This document shows, piece after piece, positions 53,410 through 62,547 of a stretch of 64,000 nucleotides of DNA. Location: contig JBIKUD010000014.1 of assembly GCA_044347745.1 (NCBI GenBank), forward strand, positions 1-64,000, read 5' to 3'. This stretch comes from JAIBBV01 sp044347745. GTDB taxonomy: Bacteria > Bdellovibrionota_C > UBA2361 > JAFLCA01. Every line of letters starts with the position of its first letter. Within the stretch, counting starts at the first letter, position 1. A program made the position numbers and the translations under genes. Below the pieces are notes generated by a model. It saw nothing but the letters and a program-made list of their open reading frames with translations, was not told where the DNA came from and did not search any database.

Positions 53410-53486
53410 ATTATTCACGAATTTGGAAACACAATGGTCAGAAACTCAATTGACCGTAACAGAGGGCCAGAACTATACTCGCCCTT

Positions 53487-54347
53487 ATGCGACGGCACTT
53501 ACTCCACATTTGCGGAGTCCTTGGACTCATAGCTTGTATCGGCTGTTCTCGGCCAGCAATAAAATCTTATCCAAACTTGGCCAACAAAGGCATTTTGCCC
53601 CTAAGCACTGTAAATCCTTACGTTTCAGGCAATTTGTTCCTTGCTAGAGAGGCGGAACTCAGTGCCTATTTGCATAATTTCCTCAAAATAAGAGGTGGTC
53701 CAGCAGCTGTGGAGATAGAGGAACCTACCCTAGGCTCTCCACGTATACTTATGTTCTATCCATCACAACGCGAAACATACGCAGCAGAGATCGTGGAACA
53801 AGGGACCACACGACAATGGATTATTAGTGGTCCCTACGCCATCGAGCGTAAAGACTATAGAGAGCTTGCGGGACTGGAAGCCTCAATGGTCGGCGAGCCA
53901 GTTTTCGTTATCCACGGCAAGCAAGTAAAATTTAAGTTTGAAGCAGCAAGTCAACCAAGCCCAAGAGTGATTGAGCCAGCTCTTCCGCCAGTGCCACTAC
54001 CAACTCCGGCACCAAAACCTCGGCCCAAACAAAAAGCACCAGATGAATCCGTGGTAATTACCAAAAAAGGCGCTGCCGCAACGGAGTTTAGGCCCTTAAA
54101 TTCAGATCAGCAGGCCATTCAACTTTCCTTAGGTTTTGCTGAACGCGCCGAGAATGGAGATCTGATTCACACCGTTGTAGCCGATGAAAAACTACCAACA
54201 ATCGCGCAGTGGTACACTGGTAGCGCTGACAACGCCACTGTTATTGCAGAGCTAAACGGAGCAAAAATTACGGACACACTCACACCGGGCGCAAGAATTC
54301 GAGTGCCGTTCCGTTTGGTTAGGAACCCTAAAATACTCAAACCCTAA
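53487..54347 (+). CDS. lipoprotein with C-terminal LysM-like segment
   Basis: A signal peptide ending in IACIGC directs lipid attachment. The middle is Pro/Lys-rich (PVPLPTPAPKPRPKQKAP), typical of a spacer across the periplasm. The last 80 residues (DLIHTVVADEKLPTIAQWYT, NGAKITDTLTPGARIRVPF) resemble a LysM-type repeat with the usual VAxxxxLxxIAxxYG pattern. It may anchor to peptidoglycan. The gene is divergent from the BtuF-like gene with a 77-base spacer. Confidence 0.75.
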   Translation: MRRHLLHICGVLGLIACIGCSRPAIKSYPNLANKGILPLSTVNPYVSGNLFLAREAELSAYLHNFLKIRGGPAAVEIEEPTLGSPRILMFYPSQRETYAAEIVEQGTTRQWIISGPYAIERKDYRELAGLEASMVGEPVFVIHGKQVKFKFEAASQPSPRVIEPALPPVPLPTPAPKPRPKQKAPDESVVITKKGAAATEFRPLNSDQQAIQLSLGFAERAENGDLIHTVVADEKLPTIAQWYTGSADNATVIAELNGAKITDTLTPGARIRVPFRLVRNPKILKP

Positions 54348-54458
54348 CAAGACCAAGGTGCTCTCAGCGAAAGAGGCAATGTCGCTTTAGTTCCAAATGA
54401 AAGCTTGCCCTACGCCTTATGAGAATTTCTGATTGTATGAGTGTCTGTCTTTAAACTA

Positions 54459-55595
54459 TCAAAAAGAGGCTAGTTCTCTTTGACCAGATTTTGGCATGAA
54501 AAAAGTTGGGCCGGGGAACGCCAGGGCCAGCTTCTTAGACGCAAAAGTATTTAGAATCTCCATGTTAATATTTTGCTGCACATTGGCAAATTCAAGATAA
54601 TCAGGGCTAAGCACAAAATAGACGCACTCAAACAAAAGCGCCGATTCACCAAGCGTCATCAAATGACATCGCTCAAATTTGACGTTAGATTGGCGCTCCA
54701 CAATATCTTTTATAATTTGGGGCACCTCACGAATAAGCTCGAGAGAGTTCTGATAGGAAACAGCGACCGAAAATGCTACGCGACGTTCCTGCATCTGCTT
54801 ATAGTTCTGGATTTGCCCCTTCACCAAATCCGAATTTGGCACAATTATCAGCTCTCCAGACAAGCTTCGGATTCTAGTCGATTTCACTCCAATTTGCTCA
54901 ACAGTGCCACGCACATTACCGAGCACAATCGAGTCGCCAACGCGAATCAGGTTGTCCATCACAATCGAAAGCGAACACAAAAGATCACCTAATATATTTT
55001 GAACAGCCAAGGCAACGGCCACACCACCGATGCCGAATCCCGCAACCAAGGCGGTCACATTCACGCCAACGCTATCTAGAAAAACAAGTAACACAAGCAG
55101 CCACACGCAGATGCGCACTGCAAAATGCACTAAAACGCTCAGCGTATTAGTGAGGGTGGTGTTGCTTGAACTTTGCATCCAGCGATCTACCACTCGATGC
55201 ACCAGGGCTTCTGCCCATATGCCAACTTGAATAAAAAAAGCTCCCGCAACGAGGATAGAAATAACTCGTAGCGTCTGCGGGGTGAGCGTCAATTGAAAAG
55301 AAGCCACCTTCAGGGCAACAGCAAGAATAAAAAAACGCCCCGTTTTGGTAAGCAGCAAACTTGCAATTTCTCGCATATCGCCAAGGCGCAAACCTTTTTG
55401 GTGTCCAGAAAAAATCTGTAGCATTAGTTTATGCACTTGGCGTAAGAGTAGATAGGAGAGCACAAAAGTGCCCAGTGCAGCCGCGTAAGACACAAGCGAA
55501 TTCCCAAAAAACTCTGCTGATTGTTTTGATTCTAAGAACTGTGACCAGCGTGCAGCAAACCAGCTTTGCATAAACTTCACCTTCGAGTTAAGCAC
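54459..55595 (-). CDS. MscS-type mechanosensitive channel
   Basis: This 378-residue channel has three to four membrane helices (about 30-200). The pore-lining helix reads FGIGGVAVALAVQNILGDLL, and the beta domain follows with IRVGDSIVLGNVRGTVEQIG and IIVPNSDLVKGQIQN. It relieves hypoosmotic stress. The extra N-terminal helices match larger MscS paralogues. The plus-strand gene converges on it with 111 bases between stops. Confidence 0.9.
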   Translation of the reverse strand: MLNSKVKFMQSWFAARWSQFLESKQSAEFFGNSLVSYAAALGTFVLSYLLLRQVHKLMLQIFSGHQKGLRLGDMREIASLLLTKTGRFFILAVALKVASFQLTLTPQTLRVISILVAGAFFIQVGIWAEALVHRVVDRWMQSSSNTTLTNTLSVLVHFAVRICVWLLVLLVFLDSVGVNVTALVAGFGIGGVAVALAVQNILGDLLCSLSIVMDNLIRVGDSIVLGNVRGTVEQIGVKSTRIRSLSGELIIVPNSDLVKGQIQNYKQMQERRVAFSVAVSYQNSLELIREVPQIIKDIVERQSNVKFERCHLMTLGESALLFECVYFVLSPDYLEFANVQQNINMEILNTFASKKLALAFPGPTFFMPKSGQRELASF

Positions 55596-55720
55596 TCAGC
55601 AAAAAGCAAACATTAGGGCAAAAAACAGTGGAGCGGCCTGCTTGCCCCCTTATACAATAAATGAGGATTCTCTGGAGTAAACCCAAGAAATAGAAAAACG
55701 AAAACGTGAGAACGAAAAGA

Positions 55721-55804
55721 TGGTGCCCAGGAGAGGACTTGAACCTCCACGGATTGCTCCACTAGCCCCTCAAACTAGCGTGTCTACCATTCCACCACCT
55801 GGGC
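55721..55804 (-). tRNA. tRNA-Leu (anticodon GAG)
   Basis: The minus strand folds into a class II tRNA. The acceptor begins GCCCAGG and ends CTGGGC plus discriminator A and an encoded CCA (55723-55721). The anticodon stem CTAGT pairs with GCTAG around TTGAGGG, giving GAG, which reads CUC and CUU. The variable arm is long, as expected for leucine. It lies 45 bases after secG, the same neighbour as leuU in E. coli. Confidence 0.95.
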
Positions 55805-55849
55805 ACAAAATCAGGACCAATAAGAAAGAACTCTTATTGGGTTTTAGAT

Positions 55850-56248
55850 CTATTTTGAACCGCTCTCAGACCCTGGATTAGCTGCTGCCGGCTCGGCAGG
55901 AGGAACAGCTACTTGGGAACCTGAGTCAACGGGCGCAGATTCTGCCGGAACGGCCTGTACCTGCTGCATCACTGACCCTTCGAGGACATCGACTGGGGCA
56001 GCAACGCTCACCTCTGAGAGAGAACCATAGTGTCTAACGAGCAAAATAGAGGTGAACATAAATGCCACCGCGACACTGGTCGTTACCTTTGTAAGCATAT
56101 TTCCTGCACCGGCTGCACCAAAAACGGTTTGGCTGTTAGCCCCGCCAAATGCTGCACCCATGCTGGCTCCTTTTCCTTGTTGCAAAAGCACCAAGATGAC
56201 GAGCGCAACACAGAGCAAGATATGAATACCAAGGATTAAATGTATCAC
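55850..56248 (-). CDS. secG: preprotein translocase subunit SecG
   Basis: The two membrane helices and the loop LLQQGKGASMGAAFGGANSQTVFG are diagnostic. SecG helps SecYEG export proteins. The start is GTG (56248) with GAGGAAA upstream. The 132-residue length includes a Pro/Ala/Ser-rich tail of about 55 residues after the second helix, longer than usual. Confidence 0.94.
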   Translation of the reverse strand: MIHLILGIHILLCVALVILVLLQQGKGASMGAAFGGANSQTVFGAAGAGNMLTKVTTSVAVAFMFTSILLVRHYGSLSEVSVAAPVDVLEGSVMQQVQAVPAESAPVDSGSQVAVPPAEPAAANPGSESGSK

Positions 56249-56273
56249 TTATTAATTTCCTCTTCAGAAGTCG

Positions 56274-57059
56274 CTAAGTTACGATACGCAGCGACTCTTC
56301 GGTCCCGAGCTTTCTATCAAGAATCTCTATGAGTTTCAACGCTAGGGCATTAAATCTTTCTCCAGCCACCGTTCCGGGCTGATTTGCAACTGGTTGCCCT
56401 GAATCTCCCCCCTCACGAACGGCTGGTTCAATCGGCAAAGAAGCCAAAAGAGGCACATGGAACTGCTCGGCAAGCCGAGCGCCGCCACCTTCCCCGAAGA
56501 TATGGTGAATACTGCCATCTGGGGCAGCAAATCCAGCCATGTTTTCTACCACGCCTAAGACGTCAACATTTACTTTTTGCAACATGTTCATGGCCTTGCG
56601 AACATCGGCCAAAGCCACTTCTTGGGGGGTGGTAACCACGACCGCCCCAGCTAACTTCACAAGCTGCGAGAGCGAAATTTGAGCGTCTCCAGTCCCAGGG
56701 GGCATATCCACGATGCAGTAGTCCACATCGCCCCAATTTACATCCTGAAACATCTGCGCAAGGGCCTTGTTGAACATTGGACCACGCCAAATAACTGCGT
56801 CGTCTGGATTACTCAGAAAGAAACCCAGCGAGATATACTTAACCCCAAACTTTTCAGGTGGGATTAATCGTTCTTCGTGATCAAGCTGAATTCGACCGCC
56901 GCCAAATAACGTAGGAATGCTTGGTCCATAAAAATCACTGTCAATCAAGGCAACTTTCGCTCCCTGACGTGCGAGCGCGACCGCCAAATTCACCGCGACT
57001 GTAGATTTCCCTACTCCACCTTTACCAGAAATAACTGGAACAATTTGCTTCATGCTCAT
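56274..57059 (-). CDS. mrp: Mrp/ApbC-type iron-sulfur scaffold ATPase
   Basis: This 261-residue P-loop NTPase has the deviant Walker A GKGGVGKST (about 11-19), DSDFYGPSIP, IVDMPPGTGDAQ and ENMAGF. It should move iron-sulfur clusters. The CPxC site common after ENM in many homologues is absent here (ENMAGFAAPDG), as in several other bacterial lineages, so cluster binding at that position is uncertain. No N-terminal DUF59 domain is present. Confidence 0.9.
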   Translation of the reverse strand: MSMKQIVPVISGKGGVGKSTVAVNLAVALARQGAKVALIDSDFYGPSIPTLFGGGRIQLDHEERLIPPEKFGVKYISLGFFLSNPDDAVIWRGPMFNKALAQMFQDVNWGDVDYCIVDMPPGTGDAQISLSQLVKLAGAVVVTTPQEVALADVRKAMNMLQKVNVDVLGVVENMAGFAAPDGSIHHIFGEGGGARLAEQFHVPLLASLPIEPAVREGGDSGQPVANQPGTVAGERFNALALKLIEILDRKLGTEESLRIVT

Positions 57060-57096
57060 ACTACAAGCTCCAAAACTACAAGGTCAGCCAAGCAAA

Positions 57097-57567
57097 CTAT
57101 TTTTTTGCTGGTTCCTCTTTTTTCTTAGCTAAACTCTTCCAGCTTGTCAGTTTCAATGTCGCATCAACGGAGGTAACTGACGCAGAAAATTCCCGCGAAA
57201 ACATTTCGCCGGGTTTGAGTGTAGCAGATAGCGAATCTGTTTTCACCGTGCTGCCGTTTGCTGCTATTTGTAGCACTTGGGCAGTAAGGCTCACCGGCTC
57301 TTTGCCCGTGTTAGCCACTCGCGCAGACCAGCTACGCGGCGACATTCGAGACACAGATCCTTGAATTGGCGCAGCGGCGCTGCCGCCTTGCCCGAACGAA
57401 TCTCCCCAGAGGCCACCAACATTCTTATCGCCATATCCTCCGCGAGCAGTGCTGGAGAGCACCCCTTCCTGCGGAAGGCGCTTTTTGGGCGCCTCTTGGG
57501 CACACACAATAGAGGCAGTAACTGCAAATGCAAAAATTCCTAAGGCAACAGATCGTAGGCGAATCAT
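57097..57567 (-). CDS. secreted hypothetical protein
   Basis: A signal peptide (VALGIFAFAVTASIVCAQ) precedes a 135-residue mature protein. It has a Gly-rich stretch, then a beta-rich domain (SWSARVANTGKEPVSLTAQV, TLKPGEMFSREFSASV) of Ig-like character. It ends in a Lys/Glu tail. No family is recognised. It lies 37 bases after mrp on the same strand, in the opposite direction to cutA. Confidence 0.65.
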   Translation of the reverse strand: MIRLRSVALGIFAFAVTASIVCAQEAPKKRLPQEGVLSSTARGGYGDKNVGGLWGDSFGQGGSAAAPIQGSVSRMSPRSWSARVANTGKEPVSLTAQVLQIAANGSTVKTDSLSATLKPGEMFSREFSASVTSVDATLKLTSWKSLAKKKEEPAKK

Positions 57568-57676
57568 TCTTCATCTCCCTTGAGGCAAGTCTAGCGGGCG
57601 GTGTACGTATCCCGCGACGTTACATCTATAACATGATACAGTACATCTCAAAACAGCCACTTAGAGGGAGCCCAAT

Positions 57677-58000
57677 ATGGTATATATTGCTATTGTAAGT
57701 TACCCCAATCTGCGTCAAGCGCAAAAAGCCGCAAAAACTATCGTTAAAAATGGCCTGGCCGCCTGCGTGACATGCTTAAACGCTGCATCCTCAGTCTTTT
57801 ATTGGAAGGGCAAAATAGAGACCTGCAAGGAAACCCTAGTTATCTGCAAAACGGAGAAACGCAAGCTTCGAAGTCTCGAGCGCTATGTATCCCAGCACCA
57901 CCCCTATGAGGTGCCTGAGTTTGTGTGCTTTAAAGCAACTTATGTAAGCCGTGGGTACGAAGCCTGGCTAAATGGCTCGTTAAAGGTAAATTCTAAATAA
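57677..58000 (+). CDS. cutA: divalent-cation tolerance protein CutA
   Basis: This 107-residue trimeric signal-like protein shows the CutA phrases VKNGLAACVTCLNAASSVF, YWKGKIE, CKTEKRKLRSLE and HPYEVPEFV. Copper-related roles have been proposed, but the function is debated. GAGGGAG lies about eight bases before the ATG. It converges on a small secreted gene. Confidence 0.93.
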   Translation: MVYIAIVSYPNLRQAQKAAKTIVKNGLAACVTCLNAASSVFYWKGKIETCKETLVICKTEKRKLRSLERYVSQHHPYEVPEFVCFKATYVSRGYEAWLNGSLKVNSK

Positions 58001-58055
58001 GAATTGACTTAAAAACCTCCAGAAGAACACGCATTAAAAACTAAGCGCACAAAGG

Positions 58056-58403
58056 TTAATTATCTTCTGCAAAAGAATCCACCGAAGGTGCTGCCGGCGC
58101 GGAAGGCGATGTAGTGGCTCTTTGCCCACGTCCTCGCGCATCTACAATAACTGATTCCGGAACTATACCTGGCTGAGGCACTTGAGGGGCCTGAGCACCG
58201 GATACTGAACCCGAAGAAGACCAGACACGCAGTTTCTGGGCCCCAACCTGAACTTCCTGTCCGGGGTAAACCGGAGGAAGTCTCTTATCAAGCCTCTCAG
58301 GTGATGGCGCTGGCGAGGCCGAACGCAAATCTGATTCCCCATCTGCCAAACAAGTAGTTGCGAGTAGACAGATGCTCCCCAAAAGTATCAAACTAGCTTT
58401 CAT
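58056..58403 (-). CDS. small secreted hypothetical protein
   Basis: This 115-residue protein has a signal peptide (LILLGSICLLATTCLADG) and a Pro/Ser-rich low-complexity mature part. A short beta-like segment (VYPGQEVQVGAQKLRVWSSS) is the only structured element. No family is recognised. It diverges from purN by 58 bases. Confidence 0.6.
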   Translation of the reverse strand: MKASLILLGSICLLATTCLADGESDLRSASPAPSPERLDKRLPPVYPGQEVQVGAQKLRVWSSSGSVSGAQAPQVPQPGIVPESVIVDARGRGQRATTSPSAPAAPSVDSFAEDN

Positions 58404-58461
58404 GTAGATCCTCTTTAATTCGAGTTGCTTGTCCGCACCATCTCAACATAAGGTAGGCCCC

Positions 58462-59109
58462 GTGAACACCCAGTATACCATAGTGGTACTCATCTCGGGA
58501 CGGGGCTCTAACCTCCAGAGCTTACACAAGAATTCAGGGCATTTTCGCATTGCCTCGGTAGTTTCCAATAACCCCGACGCTCTTGGAATTGAATTTGCCA
58601 AGGTTCAGGGACTCACTACGAAAGTAGTTCCCCGAGGCGCTTATGCGAGCCTCAAGGAGCAAAAGGCGGCGATTCTTCAGGCAGTAGTCGATGAACGTCC
58701 AGATCTAGTTGTCTTGGCTGGTTTCATGCAAATTATCGAACCTGCTTTTTTAGAGAAATTTAAAAATAGAGTTATTAATATTCACCCCTCGCTTCTTCCG
58801 CAGCTTCCGGGATTAGATACCCATAAACGGGCACTCGAGAGTGGCTTACGTGAACATGGATGCAGTGTGCACATGGTAGATGCCGGGGTTGATACGGGAT
58901 GCCTCATCGCACAAGGGAAAGTACCGGTGCATGCGTCAGATACCGAGGAGCAGCTTGCCAAGCGCGTCCTTGAGGTTGAACACGTTCTCTACCCCTGGGT
59001 AGTCAATCATGTGGCTCAAGGAAACATAGTGCTTGCAAACCAACCCCACGTTAATGAGATAGTGCGACAGGAAGCAAAGCAAAAAGGATTTATTCTCCCA
59101 ACGATTTAA
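58462..59109 (+). CDS. purN: phosphoribosylglycinamide formyltransferase
   Basis: PurN makes formyl-GAR in purine synthesis from N10-formyltetrahydrofolate. The phrases VVLISGRGSNLQSL, INIHPSLLPQLPGLDTHKRA and GVDTGCLIAQG cover the substrate and folate-binding loops and catalytic Asn/His/Asp. GTG 58462 (215 residues) has AAGG nine bases upstream and gives a normal N-terminus. TTG 58429 would add eleven residues. Confidence 0.93.
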   Translation: MNTQYTIVVLISGRGSNLQSLHKNSGHFRIASVVSNNPDALGIEFAKVQGLTTKVVPRGAYASLKEQKAAILQAVVDERPDLVVLAGFMQIIEPAFLEKFKNRVINIHPSLLPQLPGLDTHKRALESGLREHGCSVHMVDAGVDTGCLIAQGKVPVHASDTEEQLAKRVLEVEHVLYPWVVNHVAQGNIVLANQPHVNEIVRQEAKQKGFILPTI

Positions 59110-59141
59110 CAGCCATACTTTACAGCCATAGAGGATCAGCC

Positions 59142-59873
59142 ATGAACTTTGAGCGAATCGTATATGCAGGACACTCGGCAGTTTTTGTTGAGACCGCTAG
59201 CTGCCGAATTGCCATCGATCCGTGGTTGCAACACAACCCGCTTTGTCCAGAGAATTTGAAAGATCCAGGCAACATTGACTTGATAGCGCTCACTCATGGA
59301 CACGCCGATCATGCAAGCGACACACCCCGACTCGCTAAGATGACCGGTGCTCGCGTCGCAGCCACGTGGGAGCTGTCACAAATTATGCGCGAAGAAGGTG
59401 TAGCACCCGAGCAACTGATGCCCATGAACAAGGGCGGCAGTATTGAATATAAAGGCGTCAAGGTTTCATTTACTCACGCACAACATTCAAGTAGCTACGA
59501 CACTTCAAAAGGCCCCGTGTACGCCGGCGAGGCCTGCGGAGTTGTCTTAAGCGCCGGGCGTTATAGCATTTACCACGCCGGAGATACCGCGATGTTTTCT
59601 GATATGGAACTTATCGGCGAACTGTATCGGCCCTATATTGCTTTATTACCTATTGGTGACTGCTTTACCATGGGACCTGCGCACGCCGCCCGCGCCGCCA
59701 AATTTATTGGCTGCCGCATTGCGATTCCCATTCATCATAAAACTTTTGACGCCTTAACGGGCACTGCCGAGATGTTTAGAAAGGAGTGCAGCCGATTTGA
59801 TATTGAGGTGGTTGAGCTCCTTCCTGGAGAGGCCTTGAGCATTTCACCCCAAACAGCTGCCCGAGCAGCCTAG
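59142..59873 (+). CDS. UPF0173 metallo-beta-lactamase-fold hydrolase
   Basis: This 243-residue hydrolase has the zinc motif LTHGHADHA, the further His in HAQHSSSY, Asp in HAGDTA, and His in PIHHKTF. It fits the YtkL/UPF0173 family of metal-dependent hydrolases with unknown substrate. It follows purN by 32 bases and may be co-transcribed. Confidence 0.9.
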   Translation: MNFERIVYAGHSAVFVETASCRIAIDPWLQHNPLCPENLKDPGNIDLIALTHGHADHASDTPRLAKMTGARVAATWELSQIMREEGVAPEQLMPMNKGGSIEYKGVKVSFTHAQHSSSYDTSKGPVYAGEACGVVLSAGRYSIYHAGDTAMFSDMELIGELYRPYIALLPIGDCFTMGPAHAARAAKFIGCRIAIPIHHKTFDALTGTAEMFRKECSRFDIEVVELLPGEALSISPQTAARAA

Positions 59874-60038
59874 GAGTCTTTTTTTGAATCACCACTGACC
59901 TCTAACCGCGCCAAGAATGCCGCTGCCGGATCCGAACAAAGAAAGAATATCCCGACGCGGAGTTCGGCTGTTTTTGGGGGCACTATTGAGCTTGGAGCGC
60001 TCTTTAAATGACACGTGCTGGTTAAATTTAAAAGGGCT

Positions 60039-60839
60039 CTAGAGCTGAACCTCATACCCACTGAATTTTCGTATATTAACCGCGACCTCCCCCACGAAGA
60101 GATACTGACCACGTACTCCTTTCAGTTCGCCTGCAAGCTCGGGCTCTTTATCAAAATTGTGTGAGACCACTTTTTTTAGATAAGAAGAGATGGGATAGCG
60201 AAATTCATGGGCTGAAGGAAACTCCGCCTCTGGCACTAGGTATTGTTTATATTCTGAGGGCACCAGTTCGCTTATTCGGCGACGCTCATCAACGAGAGGA
60301 ATTTCAAAGACGTCCCCTCGAAGCAAAGCTCGCCAATCAGCCTTGTCGCGCACATGCTCAGCCAGCACTATTTCTAAAAGTCCTGCAACTCTGCGCTCGG
60401 GCACTATTGCAAGTTCGATAGCAGCTACAGCGCCCTGGTCTCCCCAACGTTCAAATTTTTTGTGTAATCGAGTAATGCCTACTTTGAGGCCAGTCGTATT
60501 ACAGAGGTAAACTAAATGCGGAATAAGACAATGACTTTTACCCCAATCAGGTTCGCGGCACGTGCCTAGGTGATAGTGGCAGAGTTCAGGTTTGACGATG
60601 CACAGATCACAGGCAGCTTTCTTTTGAAAACAAGGGAAACATGCGCCTTCACCAAAAAGTTTTTTAGACTCGCGGCCACAGTGAATACAATACTTTTTGC
60701 CAGTAAATTGAATTTTAAATTCTTGCCCCACGTGTTCATTTACACATTTTTCCCCAAGAAAATAGAGCAGTTCTAGGGGCTTCCCTTGTGCACTGACAGA
60801 TTCGTGGCGCATTTTTTCAAGGATGAATGTTGAGCTCAT
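60039..60839 (-). CDS. DUF2797 family protein with cysteine clusters
   Basis: This 266-residue protein has several Cys pairs (YCIHCGRES, ACFPCFQKKAACDLC, PELCHYHLGTC) that could bind zinc. The middle has VYLCNTTGLKVGITR, reminiscent of GIY-YIG nuclease strands. This combination is DUF2797, function unknown. ATG 60839 was chosen; the open frame extends five codons to a GTG. It is followed by ispF in the opposite order on the same strand. Confidence 0.85.
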   Translation of the reverse strand: MSSTFILEKMRHESVSAQGKPLELLYFLGEKCVNEHVGQEFKIQFTGKKYCIHCGRESKKLFGEGACFPCFQKKAACDLCIVKPELCHYHLGTCREPDWGKSHCLIPHLVYLCNTTGLKVGITRLHKKFERWGDQGAVAAIELAIVPERRVAGLLEIVLAEHVRDKADWRALLRGDVFEIPLVDERRRISELVPSEYKQYLVPEAEFPSAHEFRYPISSYLKKVVSHNFDKEPELAGELKGVRGQYLFVGEVAVNIRKFSGYEVQL

Positions 60840-60869
60840 GTCCACCACGTGCACAATCAGAGATTAGGA

Positions 60870-61349
60870 TTAATTTTGAGACAACAACACCACGGCAGAA
60901 GCCACCAGGCCCTCCTCTCTTCCGACAAAACCGAGACGCTCGGTGGTGGTGGCCTTAATTCCAATTTGGGAAGCATCAAGTTCTAAAATTGAAGCCAAGC
61001 ACTTTTTCATCGCCTCAACATAAGGCTTAATTTTAGGTTTTTCTGCCAAAATACTGAGATCGATATTCTGAAGTTCCCAGCCTTCCTGGCGTAGCATCAT
61101 CCACACAGTTCGCAAAAAATAAGTCGACTCTTTGCCCTTCCACTGAGGGTCCGTATCTGGGAATAAACAGCCAATGTCTCCCTTGCCTGCCGCGCCTAAC
61201 AAGGCATCAACCAAAGCATGTATGGCCGCATCCGCATCGGAGTGGCCTTTGAGACCAACTTCGCAAGGAATTTCTACGCCACAAAGCCGCATTACTCTAC
61301 CCACTTCATAGGGGTGTACGTCAATTCCTTGCCCTACTCTCAATTTCAT
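60870..61349 (-). CDS. ispF: 2-C-methyl-D-erythritol 2,4-cyclodiphosphate synthase
   Basis: IspF cyclises CDP-ME phosphate in the MEP isoprenoid route. Metal and substrate motifs are visible: GIDVHPYE, LKGHSDADAAIHALVDALLG, DIGCLFPDTDP and ATTTERLGFVGREEG. Its 159 residues are normal. It stands between DUF2797 and the transglycosylase gene, 3 bases after the latter. Confidence 0.96.
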   Translation of the reverse strand: MKLRVGQGIDVHPYEVGRVMRLCGVEIPCEVGLKGHSDADAAIHALVDALLGAAGKGDIGCLFPDTDPQWKGKESTYFLRTVWMMLRQEGWELQNIDLSILAEKPKIKPYVEAMKKCLASILELDASQIGIKATTTERLGFVGREEGLVASAVVLLSQN

Positions 61350-61352
61350 ATC

Positions 61353-62192
61353 TTACTTTATAACGATACTTTTACCGGCTTCGAGGCGGGCACGTAAATG
61401 CTGCATACACTCCTCAGGCCTAGCGGTGCAGGCAGTTTCAATGTAACGCACGATGGCCGCAACAGCCATGACCTTAGGAACATAACGAATTGTTTGCTGC
61501 TTGAACAACTTTTTACGGGCAAGTACCCAAAAATCGTTAGATTGCCCACGACGCATGGCTCGCTGCACACTTCCCGTTCCCGCATTATAGGCTGCAAAAA
61601 CTAAGGGCCAGTCGCCATATAGACGATGCAAATCGCGTAAATGTCTCGCTGCTGCCAGAGTAGAGAGCACCGGATCTAATCGCTGGTCCTCAGAACGCGA
61701 AACTTTAAGTCCATAGAGCCTTGCCGTGCTTTTCATAAATTGCCACGGGCCCGCAGCTCCCATGTTACTACGTGCCTCAAGCCGGAAACCACTCTCTACC
61801 ATTGCAAGCGCCAAAACGTCTGGGGGCAAGCCCTCATCCGCCAGAATTTGCCGTAACATGGATTCGTGCGGTCTTAATCGCTCCAAAGATTGGACAATAA
61901 ATTTGGAATTGGGACCTAAAAAATGATTCGCCTCACGGTAAAATTCGGCATTTTCTTGGATTTCAAAAACAGGAAGCATCGAGGGTGAAAAACTTCTCGA
62001 GCGCATACTTGCGCGCCATTCACCCTCAACTTCAGAGGGAGCAAAAAAGGTGAACGGATTGGGAATTTTTTCTAACTGCAAATGCCCGGCACAACCACTG
62101 ATAAACAGAGCTGAGAAGAGAAGAAATACAAGCCTCCCACACAGGCGCTTTTGTGCCCCTTGCTTGTCTTTATGGGCCCACACACAACTCAT
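61353..62192 (-). CDS. membrane-bound lytic transglycosylase (SLT family lipoprotein)
   Basis: The signal peptide ends in ALFISGC, so this is a lipoprotein. The SLT domain has the catalytic Glu in ALAMVESGFRLEA, then AAGPWQFMKSTARLYGL, LDPVLSTLAAARHL and FAAYNAGTGSVQRA. It cleaves peptidoglycan glycan strands. ATG 62192 follows GAGGTGGGGG and gives 279 residues; the frame opens at GTG 62216. No LysM repeats are present, unlike MltD. Confidence 0.92.
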   Translation of the reverse strand: MSCVWAHKDKQGAQKRLCGRLVFLLFSALFISGCAGHLQLEKIPNPFTFFAPSEVEGEWRASMRSRSFSPSMLPVFEIQENAEFYREANHFLGPNSKFIVQSLERLRPHESMLRQILADEGLPPDVLALAMVESGFRLEARSNMGAAGPWQFMKSTARLYGLKVSRSEDQRLDPVLSTLAAARHLRDLHRLYGDWPLVFAAYNAGTGSVQRAMRRGQSNDFWVLARKKLFKQQTIRYVPKVMAVAAIVRYIETACTARPEECMQHLRARLEAGKSIVIK

Positions 62193-62547
62193 CACCACAT
62201 CCCCCACCTCAACCACTTCATGAGAACGCCAGAGTCTAATGCAAGCGAGTAGCCAATGGCTACTGGGGATCCAAACGAACTCCTTTCCATTCTTTAACTA
62301 CCTGAATTAATTAACACAAATCAGATTCGGCTCCGACCAGCCTCCCTGCCCAAAGGGTAATTGTTTACCGCTTGCGGACCTATGCCGCAGACCCTACACT
62401 TTAGCTAAGGGCGCACACGCAGGTTACTGTTCTTGTTCGCTCGTTATTGCCGTTTTATTGGGTTTATGTGCACTCGTTTTGACTCGGTTCCGGCCTAGGC
62501 TCAGTCAAGCCTTCAGCGCTGAGACCCGCAGTTTAGAGAAAGAACTT
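62193..62547. other. divergent intergenic region
   Basis: About 355 bases separate the transglycosylase gene from the next lipoprotein gene. The right part (62458-62547) is open in the frame of the lipoprotein but lacks signal-like sequence, so it is treated as leader. No hairpin, repeat or convincing promoter was recognised. Confidence 0.5.

Noticed and set aside
52437..53486. Cobalamin riboswitch near the BtuF-like gene
   Set aside because: No B12-box-like sequence was found in the short upstream spacer.
59870..60112. 80-codon minus-strand ORF between UPF0173 and DUF2797 genes
   Set aside because: It overlaps the end of DUF2797 and has no recognisable features.
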